Source of the DNA: Paraburkholderia tropica
GTDB lineage: Bacteria; Pseudomonadota; Gammaproteobacteria; Burkholderiales; Burkholderiaceae
DNA: 37,970 nt
Assembly (NCBI RefSeq): GCF_900109265.1
Contig: NZ_FNZM01000036.1
Span: 1 to 37,970, forward strand
Direction: 5' to 3'
In this document: positions 7,702 through 14,768 of the stretch, piece by piece
How positions within the stretch are numbered: the stretch's first letter is position 1
Layout of the letters: each line of letters opens with the position of its first letter
Program-made: the position numbers and the translations under genes
Notes under the pieces: generated by a model
Seen by the model: only the letters and a program-made list of their open reading frames with translations
The model's database searches: none
What the model was told of the DNA's origin: nothing

Positions 7702-8607
7702 TTAAGCAGCGATCGTGGTCAAATGGAATCGCCGCGTAAAAGCAGCTGGCGACAAGTAGCCCAGACGCTCCTGTGTGCGCTGCCGGTTATAAAAAATCTC
7801 GATGTACTCCGCGATTTCCTTCCGGGCCTGGTCGCGGGTCGCGAACTTGCGATGATAGACGAGTTCATTTTTCAGCGAACCCCAGAAGGATTCAATCGGT
7901 GCGTTATCAAAGCAATTTCCTCGTCGACTCATTGAGGCCTGCATGCCGAACTGTCTGACGAGCTTTTGATAGGCGTGGGCGCAGTACTGACTGCCCCGGT
8001 CCGTATGCTGTATCAGGCCGGGCGGCGGTCGGTGCGACGCGACAGCGCGGAACAGCGCCTGCATTACCAGTTGTTTTGTCATGCGCTCGCTCATCGCGTA
8101 GCCAACGATCTCTCCGCTGAACAGATCCTTCAGGCCGGCCAGATACAGCCATCCTTCATCGGTCGCGATGTAGGTGATGTCACCACACCAGGCCTGATTT
8201 GGTGAGCTCACACTGAAGTTCTGGTCAAGCAGGTTCGGTGCAACCGGCAAATCGTGCGTCGAATTCGTGGTCGCCTTGAACTTGCGCTCTTGCTTGCATC
8301 GCAGGCCAAGCTTTGCCCGCAAACGCCTGATGCGGTGAACACCAATGTGGACGCCGTGGTCCGCTAGATCCCTTTGTAGCCGTTGCGGGCCGAAAGTCTG
8401 CCGGGTACGCTCGTGAGCGGCACGCACCTGCGCTTCGAGTCGACCCTCCTGCTGTGCGCGCAACGACGCCGGACGCTTACGCCAGGCGTAGAAGCCGCTC
8501 ACCGAAACGCTCAGCAACCGGCACATCGGTGGCACCGCATAATCCTGTCGCATCTGCTCAATCACGCCGTACTTCACCGCGACTCCCTCGCAAAGTAGGC
8601 CGTGCAC
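7702..8607 (-). CDS. IS3-family transposase OrfB (DDE integrase core)
   Basis: OrfB carries the catalytic rve domain. After an HTH-like segment (QDYAVPPMCRLLSVSVSGFYAW) come the DDE residues: D in WCGDITYIAT, D in IQHTDRGSQYC, and E in NAPIESFWGSLKNELV, with the C-terminal YIEIFYNRQRTQERLGYLSP typical of IS3 elements. The frame opens at a GTG at 8607, but in this family OrfB is normally made as an OrfAB fusion by -1 frameshifting at the A6G run at 8613-8607. The coding sequence looks intact. Confidence 0.93.
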   Translation of the reverse strand: MHGLLCEGVAVKYGVIEQMRQDYAVPPMCRLLSVSVSGFYAWRKRPASLRAQQEGRLEAQVRAAHERTRQTFGPQRLQRDLADHGVHIGVHRIRRLRAKLGLRCKQERKFKATTNSTHDLPVAPNLLDQNFSVSSPNQAWCGDITYIATDEGWLYLAGLKDLFSGEIVGYAMSERMTKQLVMQALFRAVASHRPPPGLIQHTDRGSQYCAHAYQKLVRQFGMQASMSRRGNCFDNAPIESFWGSLKNELVYHRKFATRDQARKEIAEYIEIFYNRQRTQERLGYLSPAAFTRRFHLTTIAA

Positions 8608-8888
8608 TTTTTTAGCAGATCGCGTTCCATTTTCACTTCGGCCAGCTCGCGCTTGACCCGAGCCAGCTCAGCTTCGATTTCAGTTAGCGGCTTCTGATGT
8701 TGACCGACGTTTTCAAGCCTACCGGCTTTCGCGGCGCGTACCCAATTCGCTAGCGTCTTCATCGATATCGACAGCCGACGCGCGGCCTCCGACACCCCCA
8801 CGCCATCGGTCATTGCCAGCTTCACTGCCTCTTCACGAAATTCTTTCGTATAGACAGCCTTCGGAATTCGCTTCATCAATACCTCCAT
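8574..8888 (-). CDS. IS3-family OrfA (HTH DNA-binding protein)
   Basis: A 104-residue protein starting MKRIPKAVYTKEFREEAVKL, with a helix-turn-helix (GVGVSEAARRLSISMKTLANWV, about 27-48) and a leucine-rich coiled coil (LTEIEAELARVKRELAEVKMERDLL, about 69-93). This is the usual OrfA layout: end binding plus dimerisation. It overlaps orfB by 34 bp in the -1 frame. Confidence 0.92.
   Translation of the reverse strand: MEVLMKRIPKAVYTKEFREEAVKLAMTDGVGVSEAARRLSISMKTLANWVRAAKAGRLENVGQHQKPLTEIEAELARVKRELAEVKMERDLLKKCTAYFARESR
8607..8613 (-). promoter_or_regulatory. programmed -1 frameshift site (A6G) of IS3 element
   Basis: On the minus strand the sequence is AAAAAAG, lying in the orfA-orfB overlap. 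Such slippery runs produce the OrfAB fusion transposase in IS3 elements. No downstream stem-loop was worked out. Confidence 0.7.
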
Positions 8889-8936
8889 TCCTCAATTCTA
8901 CGGAATGTTGGCATCCACTTTTTCCGGCTGACCTCA

Positions 8937-9233
8937 ATGGACGCACAACCGACTTCTGCGCAGCCTAGTTGAACATGATAATCGGACATCTCGAAACAGT
9001 ATCTGGGCTAGCGTCGGCCTGCATAAGCTGCTTTACTGCTTGCGAAGTGGAACTGTCTCCCGAATGCCACGACGGTGCACCGGACGAAGGTCCCGTTTTG
9101 ACCGCACCGCGTTCAACGCCGGAGCGCGGCAACCGGTTCGGACGAAGGGGCATACCCGACCCGAAGCGGAGCGGACTGAGGAGGTGGCGCGATGTAGACG
9201 ACCGGCTCTGCGACAAAGCGGCCATTGCCGTTG
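8937..9233. other. gap with no recognisable gene
   Basis: This stretch follows the right end of the IS3 element. It does not continue the interrupted IS1182 transposase. A few short overlapping frames on both strands give arginine-rich, non-protein-like translations. Nothing else was seen. Confidence 0.5.
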
Positions 9234-9548
9234 TCAATCAAAAAAGCCTTTAACGTCGTTTCCGACATCGTTTGCATTCGCGATGACCGCCTCATATAAA
9301 GCTTTCATCGTCAGATAGTCATCTTCAATGTCGTAAACAGAAAATGGCGTATTCTTCGGCCCCTTCGAGATCCGAAAATGGAACGAAGATTGCTCACGAT
9401 CGTGATCAAAGTGCGGCGAAATATGAAGGGTAACGTCCTTGTGATCGCAAAAATAGGCAGTTCCGTCTGCCTCAACCCAGGATACCTCATCTTTTTCAGT
9501 GGCTTCCCGCAGTCGGCTTATGAAATCTCGTAGTGAGTTTGGAATCAT
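9234..9548 (-). CDS. small acidic soluble protein, second gene of two-gene operon
   Basis: 104 residues, acidic, no membrane segment or signal peptide. Segments such as FISRLREATEKDEVSWVEADG, VTLHISPHFDHDREQSSFHFRIS and YLTMKALYEAVIANANDVG suggest a compact alpha/beta fold. No family recognised. Its ATG overlaps the stop of the upstream two-TM gene by 4 bp (ATGA), so the two are translationally coupled and their products probably act together. Possible roles include a partner, inhibitor or sensor of the membrane protein; this is inference from arrangement only. Confidence 0.65.
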   Translation of the reverse strand: MIPNSLRDFISRLREATEKDEVSWVEADGTAYFCDHKDVTLHISPHFDHDREQSSFHFRISKGPKNTPFSVYDIEDDYLTMKALYEAVIANANDVGNDVKGFFD

Positions 9549-10171
9549 TGTCTGATCTCCGCAAATGTCGTGTGCTTGCTCTGGTGCGAACTTAATTGCC
9601 CTGCCATGGCGATTAACGCCTGACGCGTCTTTGCATATGGGTGGGGCGGTGAGCGACGAGCGCTCCCCGATGACGATGTGATGGCTGTTTTTCCCTGTGC
9701 GTTGAATGAGTCGTAGCGAGCCGAATCGAATCGATAGGCTTCAAGAAGCGACCTGTTCTTTCGATGTTCGGAGGATGCATCCTCAAGCTGCACTTGAAAC
9801 ACACGTGAATAAATCTTGACAATATCCAACATCACGGCCGACGGGACAGCCACACCGTCGTCGATACATGCGACAGCTGTCTTGATATAGGCTTGGCAAT
9901 CTGTGATCTGTTCTACCGCGCCAAGCCGGGACATCGCATCGAAGACACGCTTTGCCGCTGTTGCGGCTAACTCAGCTGCCGAGCGCGTGTATGCCAGTTC
10001 AATCAGCGCGAACACAACGCCGTAAAGGGTAATAAATGAGCCGACTGATCCAACAGTTGTCGCGGCGTCCTTTGTCAAGGTTGGCCTCATATACAGAACG
10101 AGAGCAGCGAAGCCAGCTGTTATAAGAAATGCTAGACAGTGCGTTATCAGGTGTTTGAGCTTTGATGACAT
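9545..10171 (-). CDS. two-TM membrane protein with cytoplasmic helical tail
   Basis: 208 residues. Two hydrophobic helices lie near the N-terminus: about 8-28 (THCLAFLITAGFAALVLYM) and about 39-60 (TVGSVGSFITLYGVVFALIEL). The rest is a mostly helical soluble region, ending in a basic serine-rich stretch. The layout resembles two-TM effector architectures such as the SLATT proteins that accompany bacterial immune genes, but no diagnostic motif allows that name. The downstream gene overlaps by 4 bp. A TATAAT -10 element lies 54 bp upstream of the ATG. Defence or toxin-type function is possible but unproven. Confidence 0.7.
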   Translation of the reverse strand: MSSKLKHLITHCLAFLITAGFAALVLYMRPTLTKDAATTVGSVGSFITLYGVVFALIELAYTRSAAELAATAAKRVFDAMSRLGAVEQITDCQAYIKTAVACIDDGVAVPSAVMLDIVKIYSRVFQVQLEDASSEHRKNRSLLEAYRFDSARYDSFNAQGKTAITSSSGSARRSPPHPYAKTRQALIAMAGQLSSHQSKHTTFAEIRQ

Positions 10172-10518
10172 TTATCTGGTACGCCGAGTCAGCCCACCTC
10201 TGGACGTCTGAAACGTGACGGTGAATTATAAGCCACGCGCAACAAGACTTTGAGCGTGCATCCTTTATTCAGCGATCTTGCAAGGTGACGCCTTTTCACT
10301 CGAATTGAACGACTGCTTGTTGACCTCAAGCGGCATTTGGATGTCTACGGCGCAGCGTTCCCGACTGACTGGAACTGGCCGATCACTGCCTCTAATGTTG
10401 AACGCATGACAAGCCCAACCGCGTGTTCAGACGACGTGAGTCTGGGGCAAGGTTTCGGCGCCGGTTCGTGAGGGCGGTTGATTAAACTCCGTCCGATAGA
10501 GCCGACCCGATGAGCGCT
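10172..10518. other. intergenic stretch without a gene
   Basis: About 350 bp containing the promoter region of the two-TM operon on its left. The rest shows no convincing frame, RNA gene or terminator. Confidence 0.5.
10225..10230 (-). promoter_or_regulatory. -10 element (TATAAT) of the two-TM operon
   Basis: A perfect TATAAT on the minus strand, 54 bp before the ATG of the two-TM gene. No good -35 box is seen at the usual distance (TCAAAG is the candidate). Confidence 0.45.
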
Positions 10519-10836
10519 CTATTCGTGATCAAGCCGTGGGAGGTCCGTGAGCCTTCGGCCCTCATCGGCATCAGTGACCACCATTTCGATGCCTTCGCGT
10601 CCGGCCTCGTCGACGACGCGGCGGACTTCTGGACCTGCAACGCGCTGCCCATCCAGCGGAAAGACTGTTACGACGGTGTCGCCCTTAGCCAGTGCGTCTA
10701 CCACTTCGATTACAGGCGATGAGTGCGGAACGACCTCAAATTGGTCTCCGCTCACGGACACCTGGCCCCAAAGCACGTGTGTGACCCTTTCCGAATTCCC
10801 GTCCACCCGAACCGCCGTTATAGCGTGTACAGCCAT
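10519..10836 (-). CDS. hypothetical 105-aa protein (MAVHAITAVRVDG family)
   Basis: The start is taken at the ATG at 10836, because AAGGAGGG lies 6 bp upstream, a near-perfect ribosome binding site. Longer in-frame starts exist but lack this. The translation is MAVHAITAVRVDGNSERVTH, then VLWGQVSVSGDQFEVVPHSS, then VVDALAKGDTVVTVFPLDG, and an acidic end. It is soluble and beta-rich. The opening pattern resembles small DUF3892-type proteins, but this is a weak resemblance. It appears to be a single-gene unit. Confidence 0.65.
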   Translation of the reverse strand: MAVHAITAVRVDGNSERVTHVLWGQVSVSGDQFEVVPHSSPVIEVVDALAKGDTVVTVFPLDGQRVAGPEVRRVVDEAGREGIEMVVTDADEGRRLTDLPRLDHE

Positions 10837-11435
10837 CGTTTTCCCTCCTTTATTGGGGAAAATCCTAGCACGAGCGCAATGAACAGCCATCTCGGAACCT
10901 CCCGATACCGCGATTCGGCGACGTACCCTGGAACTGGTGCGTCCATTTCGAGCGCTGAATGGAGATCGGGGGAAAGTTCAACTGCTGCGCAGGATCAACC
11001 GGACGAACGTCAGCCACCACCAACCCTCCGCAAAGTTCCAGATTTACTTCCCTTCGTCAACAGGGTCCAAGTTTACTTCGCAATTCCGGAAAGAAAAGTT
11101 GAATACACGGGCTGGTTCGCCTACCGCAGCACGGGGCTCTCATTGGGGGAGGATGAAACGATAGGAGCTATGCGCTCCAATCGTGTTGGCCGAACAGGCA
11201 CGCCAGCCACCTCAGACATCCTGGACAATATGAATTCGCCCTCCGCGGCGGAACAGGACGGCCGCACAAGCAGCTGAAAAATGCCCGCCAGAGGCGGTGC
11301 CTGAGAGAAGGACAAGTGCATCTCCGATGCTCCGTGGGCGTACCGGACCGCGCCTCAAGAAGTCAAAACGTCAAAACAACACTAAGGAATACGAATAAAA
11401 ATTTGCATCTTGGTACCTACGGCACGGGCTGTTGA
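10837..11435. other. 600-bp stretch without a supported gene
   Basis: A 184-codon plus-strand frame (10723-11277) crosses this region, but it starts antisense inside the preceding gene and its translation is not protein-like. The section near 11240-11340 has short GC-rich inverted arms. No RNA gene, riboswitch or terminator could be supported. Confidence 0.45.
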
Positions 11436-11768
11436 TTACTGCACCCGGCCCAGCGGGCGCATGGAAAAGATGTCCATCCAGTTTTGGCCACCGTACGTGA
11501 TGCCCACGAACGTGACCGCAAAAGCCGCATCCTCTACGACATAGGCGAGAATGGTTTCGCCTTCGATGTTCCAGGTTCGCAGTCCCGGCATGACGTCGTC
11601 GTGCCGGCTCCCACGATTGGGAAAGGTGGCGAATTTTTCGCAGGTATCAAACACGGTGGACCGGTAACGATCGATCGATGCATCGGAGCGATCATGGTCC
11701 ACCATGTATTCCTCGATATTTCGCAGCATCTCGTAGAACGACGGCAGGTATTGCACCCTGTACAGCAT
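11436..11768 (-). CDS. parE: ParE/RelE-superfamily toxin
   Basis: 110 residues with the compact RelE/ParE fold: YRVQYLPSFYEMLRNIEEYM at the N-terminus, a middle with FATFPNRGSRHDDVMPGLRTW, and the last strands FAVTFVGITYGGQNW. The FP-x-R-G-x-x-H-D segment is typical of ParE-like toxins, which poison gyrase or in some members act as ribosome-dependent RNases. The ATG shares one base with the stop of the antitoxin gene (TGATG), the usual coupling for such pairs. The gene is complete. Which cellular target it hits cannot be told from sequence. Confidence 0.85.
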   Translation of the reverse strand: MLYRVQYLPSFYEMLRNIEEYMVDHDRSDASIDRYRSTVFDTCEKFATFPNRGSRHDDVMPGLRTWNIEGETILAYVVEDAAFAVTFVGITYGGQNWMDIFSMRPLGRVQ

Positions 11769-12055
11769 CAGCCCGCCGCTCCTTTTTTTGCGCGACGCTG
11801 GCGCCTGTCATGATCAAGCTGCTGCTCGACCTGCTCCCGGGTCATCGCACTTTCCGGATTGGCCTTGTACTGAAGATAGCCCGGCACCACCTTCTCGGTC
11901 AGCCATTGACGAACCGCGATGTCGCGCTCCTTCAGCAGCCGGAGTCCATCCCTGATGACTTCACTATCGCTGTTGTAGTCGCCCTCTGCGGTTCGTTCGC
12001 GGACGAACTCAAGCAGCTCCGGCGTCAATGTGATTGTCAGGCGTTCGCTCGCCAT
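11768..12055 (-). CDS. parD: ParD-like ribbon-helix-helix antitoxin
   Basis: 95 residues. The N-terminal half ERLTITLTPELLEFVRERTA with GDYNSDSEVIRDGLRLLKER is a CopG/ParD ribbon-helix-helix DNA-binding domain. The C-terminal half, basic and helical, would wrap and neutralise the ParE toxin encoded immediately downstream. Antitoxins of this type repress their own operon. A perfect 8-bp inverted repeat with a 5-bp spacer lies 21 bp upstream of the ATG and is the likely operator. Confidence 0.88.
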   Translation of the reverse strand: MASERLTITLTPELLEFVRERTAEGDYNSDSEVIRDGLRLLKERDIAVRQWLTEKVVPGYLQYKANPESAMTREQVEQQLDHDRRQRRAKKGAAG

Positions 12056-12075
12056 GATCGCACCTCAATTCAATC

Positions 12076-12096
12076 GTGTATGACACTATCATACAC
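12076..12096 (-). promoter_or_regulatory. ParD operator: GTGTATGA-N5-TCATACAC
   Basis: A perfect inverted repeat with 8-bp arms and a 5-bp spacer, located directly upstream of the antitoxin gene. Position and symmetry fit autoregulation by a dimeric ribbon-helix-helix antitoxin. Confidence 0.75.
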
Positions 12097-12196
12097 CTAA
12101 CGGAAACATGCGGGCGTACGTGGGGTCCGCCACACTAATGGCAAAGAACTTCCCGCGGGGCCTCGCTTTTCGCTCGCCTGCCGTCGTTTTTCCGGG

Positions 12197-12216
12197 TACT
12201 GTATAAAAATACAGTG
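12197..12216 (+). promoter_or_regulatory. LexA-binding (SOS) box
   Basis: CTGT-N8-ACAG with an AT-rich centre (CTGTATAAAAATACAG at 12199-12214), flanked by TA and TG, nearly identical to the E. coli LexA consensus. It lies 18 bp upstream of the ATG at 12234 and likely overlaps that gene's promoter. Confidence 0.8.
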
Positions 12217-12233
12217 TTTGCGGAGAATCCGTC

Positions 12234-12524
12234 ATGGAGCATCTCGTCAGGGTCTGTAGCGAAAAGGATCGCTGGGTACTGGGGTGGTTACGCCAGCGCG
12301 TCGGCGACGCGGCGATCGCACGCGCGGCCGCGGAATGCGGTGGCGATGCAAAGCCATATCTGTCGGCAGTATGCCGGCGACTCGGGGTGCGGATCCCGAT
12401 GCTGGCCACGCCACGCGCCATCGAACCCAGCGTGGTCGCCGAGCAGTCGCTCGCCACCATCCGCGGCATCCTCACGTCCCGCTATCCGCCAGCGGCTTCA
12501 CGATCTGCCGTGGCAGGCCGATGA
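12234..12524 (+). CDS. small SOS-controlled hypothetical protein
   Basis: 96 residues starting MEHLVRVCSEKDRWVLGWLR, then LGVRIPMLATPR and a C-terminal helix AEQSLATIRGILTSR. A GGAG ribosome binding site lies 8 bp before the ATG, and a textbook LexA box sits at the promoter, so it should be induced by DNA damage. The protein is mostly helical with two or three cysteines and no named domain that I recognise. The last 12 residues look less protein-like, so it may be truncated. It is divergent from the ParDE operon, with the SOS box and the ParD operator 100 bp apart. Confidence 0.6.
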   Translation: MEHLVRVCSEKDRWVLGWLRQRVGDAAIARAAAECGGDAKPYLSAVCRRLGVRIPMLATPRAIEPSVVAEQSLATIRGILTSRYPPAASRSAVAGR

Positions 12525-12648
12525 AGTTCGCGGCAGGACACCCACATTTGCGTTCCTGTTCCGCTGGCGAAATCCCTGTTCTGGAATCAGGTAGTCTCCC
12601 CTGCTTCGAGGCACTCCAAGACCGACTGCCGCCGCGCAATTGCGAATC

Positions 12649-12662
12649 TGGTACATGTACCA
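12649..12662. promoter_or_regulatory. 14-bp perfect palindrome upstream of TIR gene
   Basis: TGGTACATGTACCA, self-complementary, 110 bp before the TIR gene. It could be an operator for a dimeric regulator. No regulator is identified. Confidence 0.4.
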
Positions 12663-12772
12663 CAACCAACGAGGGAGCCCACTGGTAGCTTGGCGTAATT
12701 GCGAGCGAGATGTCGTTCGAGCATTGAACATGACTTCCACTAGAATTACATCTTCTCACCCGCCAGGAATAG

Positions 12773-13732
12773 ATGATGATTCGAGCCTTCGTCTCGTACT
12801 GTCATGCAGACGAGCAGTATCGCGCAGAACTCGAAAAACACCTTTCGTTGCTGCGGCGACAGGGGGTTGTGGACATCTGGAGTGACCACCGGATTCCCCC
12901 AGGGGGAGAGATCGAGGCGCACATTAGCACTGAACTTGACGCGGCCGATCTGATCATCCTCTTGGTCAGTTCAGACTTCATGAACTCGGACTACTGTTTT
13001 GGCATCGAGATGCAGCGTGCCATGGAGCGCCATCAAGCAGGTTCAGCGATCGTTGTTCCGATAATCGTACGGCCTTGTGACTGGACATCATCATTGCTTG
13101 GCGGACTCAAGGCTCTACCAAAAGATGCCAAGCCGGTAGTCAAATGGCCAACCCTGGATGATGCGTTCGTCGATATCGTCCAGTCGCTACGCAAGTTGCT
13201 CGTCGCGAAGACCGGGGGCACGCCGCGACCTGTTTCCAACTCTCCTGTGCAGCAGTCGTCTGATCAGGTAGCTTCTGTTGCGCCGCCGCGCCCCAGATCC
13301 GGCTCGCTATCCTTACCACGAGAGTTCCGCGATATTGACCGCGACAACTTTGTCATGGAGGCCTTCAACTATGTTGCCGTTTTTTTCGAGAATTCGCTGG
13401 AGGAGCTAGCTCCGCGTAATCCCGGATATGAAGGCCGGTTTCGCCGCACCTCGGAAACGGGATTTACCGGAACCATCTATCGAGATGGCAAACGGGTTGC
13501 GGGCTGCTACATTCGGATCACGCATTCCTACGGATCTCGAGGTCAGATCGGCTATTCTGGAAACGATAATCCTCAGGACAACAGTTTCAACGAAATCTTA
13601 AGCGTCGAAACTGATGAGCAGTCGATGTACTTGAAGGGGATGATGACAAACCGGTCGGGGCGTGACCAGAAGCTCACGCATGAGGGAGTCGCCGAACAGC
13701 TATGGCAGCTTTTCATAGAGCGGGTTAGATAA
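12773..13732 (+). CDS. TIR-domain protein with unrecognised C-terminal domain
   Basis: 319 residues. Residues 1-140 form a TIR domain: IRAFVSYCHADEQYRAELEK, then VDIWSDHRIPPGGEIEAHI, LIILLVSSDFMNSDYCFGIE and VVPIIVRPCDW. The glutamate at 79 in CFGIEMQRAM is at the catalytic position of NAD-cleaving TIR domains. After a proline-rich linker (about 145-170), residues about 175-319 form a second domain (REFRDIDRDNFVMEAFNYVA through EQLWQLFIERVR) that I do not recognise; it could be a sensor for a phage or nucleotide signal. Single-gene TIR proteins act in phage defence by NAD depletion. Tandem ATGs at 12773 and 12776 make the start uncertain by one codon. The gene stands alone. Confidence 0.85.
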   Translation: MMIRAFVSYCHADEQYRAELEKHLSLLRRQGVVDIWSDHRIPPGGEIEAHISTELDAADLIILLVSSDFMNSDYCFGIEMQRAMERHQAGSAIVVPIIVRPCDWTSSLLGGLKALPKDAKPVVKWPTLDDAFVDIVQSLRKLLVAKTGGTPRPVSNSPVQQSSDQVASVAPPRPRSGSLSLPREFRDIDRDNFVMEAFNYVAVFFENSLEELAPRNPGYEGRFRRTSETGFTGTIYRDGKRVAGCYIRITHSYGSRGQIGYSGNDNPQDNSFNEILSVETDEQSMYLKGMMTNRSGRDQKLTHEGVAEQLWQLFIERVR

Positions 13733-13898
13733 GATACGCGCGGGCAGTTTTCTGGCATATTGCGATCGCCGCAAAGACTCCTCATGATCGCGCCCTAGAA
13801 GGCTGGCCGATAGAATGCATGAGCAACGTGTCGACGCGGCCCTGCGCCAGCCAATATCGCTGTATCTGCCACGGGAAGCATGGCCTGCTTTACTGTGG

Positions 13899-14153
13899 CT
13901 ATAAACTTGGCGTAGCAAGCGCTGACCCGGCCACTTGGGCGCGATCGGCAAGCTGGCGCAACCGTGCTTCCAACTCGCGCAAGGCGGCGGGGATATGTTC
14001 GTCGCCCTGCTGCCCGTTCATACGGTGAATTTCCGCTTCGAGTTGACTCAACAGGGCGTCTATTCGCTCACTACGCACCTCACGCTCGATCTCACCTGGC
14101 GACCGTAACCCATTCGTACTTCTCGCTGAAAACCCATCACTCCTCCTTGCCAT
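13899..14153 (-). CDS. small coiled-coil hypothetical protein
   Basis: 84 residues. The middle part, SPGEIEREVRSERIDALLSQ followed by LEAEIHRMNG and LRELEARLRQLADRAQV, is a plausible helical coiled coil and looks protein-like. No family recognised. An AAGGAGGA string lies inside the first codons rather than before them, so either the start is further downstream or this site serves another short frame. It follows the next minus-strand gene by 45 bp and could be in the same transcript. Confidence 0.4.
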   Translation of the reverse strand: MARRSDGFSARSTNGLRSPGEIEREVRSERIDALLSQLEAEIHRMNGQQGDEHIPAALRELEARLRQLADRAQVAGSALATPSL

Positions 14154-14198
14154 TGAGATTTTGCTTCTCCAGCCCGACGGCGACGCCGAGACGAATCG

Positions 14199-14450
14199 TC
14201 AATTTTCCCGAAATGGAAAACTTTTGGCCTTGAGGTAGTCGACGAACTTTTGAGCGACAGACAAGAATCTGACCTCATCAAAGTCCGAGTATGGCCTTAT
14301 TTCTCCGGGAATATACAACGGCGGTCCTTGGACCAACGTGTTGATCGAACTACCGATTTGCCCGGGGGTACGGACGATGTCCTTGCACCATAAGCGATGC
14401 TCCTCAAGGAGAGCAAGTCTGTGTTCCGCCGAGATCTGTATGTTTGGCAA
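14199..14450 (-). CDS. small hypothetical protein, TTG start
   Basis: Start chosen at the TTG at 14450 because AAGGAG lies 5 bp upstream; a longer frame to 14525 lacks such a site and its extra residues look less natural. The 83-residue product has RLALLEEHRLWCKDIVRTPG and LYIPGEIRPYSDFDEVRFLS and ends with LKAKSFPFREN. It is soluble, with no recognised family. It may be transcribed with the coiled-coil gene just downstream. Confidence 0.45.
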   Translation of the reverse strand: MPNIQISAEHRLALLEEHRLWCKDIVRTPGQIGSSINTLVQGPPLYIPGEIRPYSDFDEVRFLSVAQKFVDYLKAKSFPFREN

Positions 14451-14525
14451 GATTTCTCCTTGTTTGAAGTGCAATCGGAGAGAGCGTTGCAGCGAGTGGT
14501 AGCGCACGACGCCGGTGAACGGCAA

Positions 14526-14768
14526 CTATAGAGGCGAAGCGGTCCTTGGAAAGTCCGATCGGATGGCTGGTGGACGGGCCGCTCGTGGGCGCACTGCGAC
14601 GGATGGGGTCGTCCTTCAGGACGAGCGACCCTGCGCCGATATCGAACTTCCGTAGCCGACCCGAAGCTGACCTTCGAGCTTGCCGAAAGCAGTCATTCAA
14701 CTCACTTAAAATCGCGCTGTGCCTTATCGATTCGGGCCGCAAGTTCCGGGTTGTCACCCCAACATTCC
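14526..14768. other. intergenic region with repeat-like sequence
   Basis: No gene supported. A minus-strand frame through it (14404-14955) has an arginine- and serine-rich translation overlapping the LysR gene and is not credible. Confidence 0.4.

Larger units (their letters stand above)
7669..8936 (-). mobile_element. IS3-family insertion sequence
   Basis: About 1.27 kb with two overlapping frames, orfA and orfB, on the minus strand. The ends are imperfect inverted repeats about 30 bp long. The left begins TGAGGTCGGTCGGAA (7669) and the right, read inward, begins TGAGGTCAGCCGGAA (8936); both continue to GTGGA(C/T)GCCAAC. Terminal TG...CA is usual for IS3. The three bases outside the left end (TAC) do not match those outside the right end (ATG), so there is no target duplication, which points to a deletion next to the element. 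Confidence 0.9.

Noticed and set aside
10723..11277. 184-codon plus-strand frame
   Set aside because: Begins antisense inside the 105-aa gene with a strong ribosome binding site, and its translation looks random.
11230..11345. Riboswitch- or tRNA-like stem arms
   Set aside because: Only short GC-rich arms; no match to a riboswitch core or a cloverleaf could be drawn.
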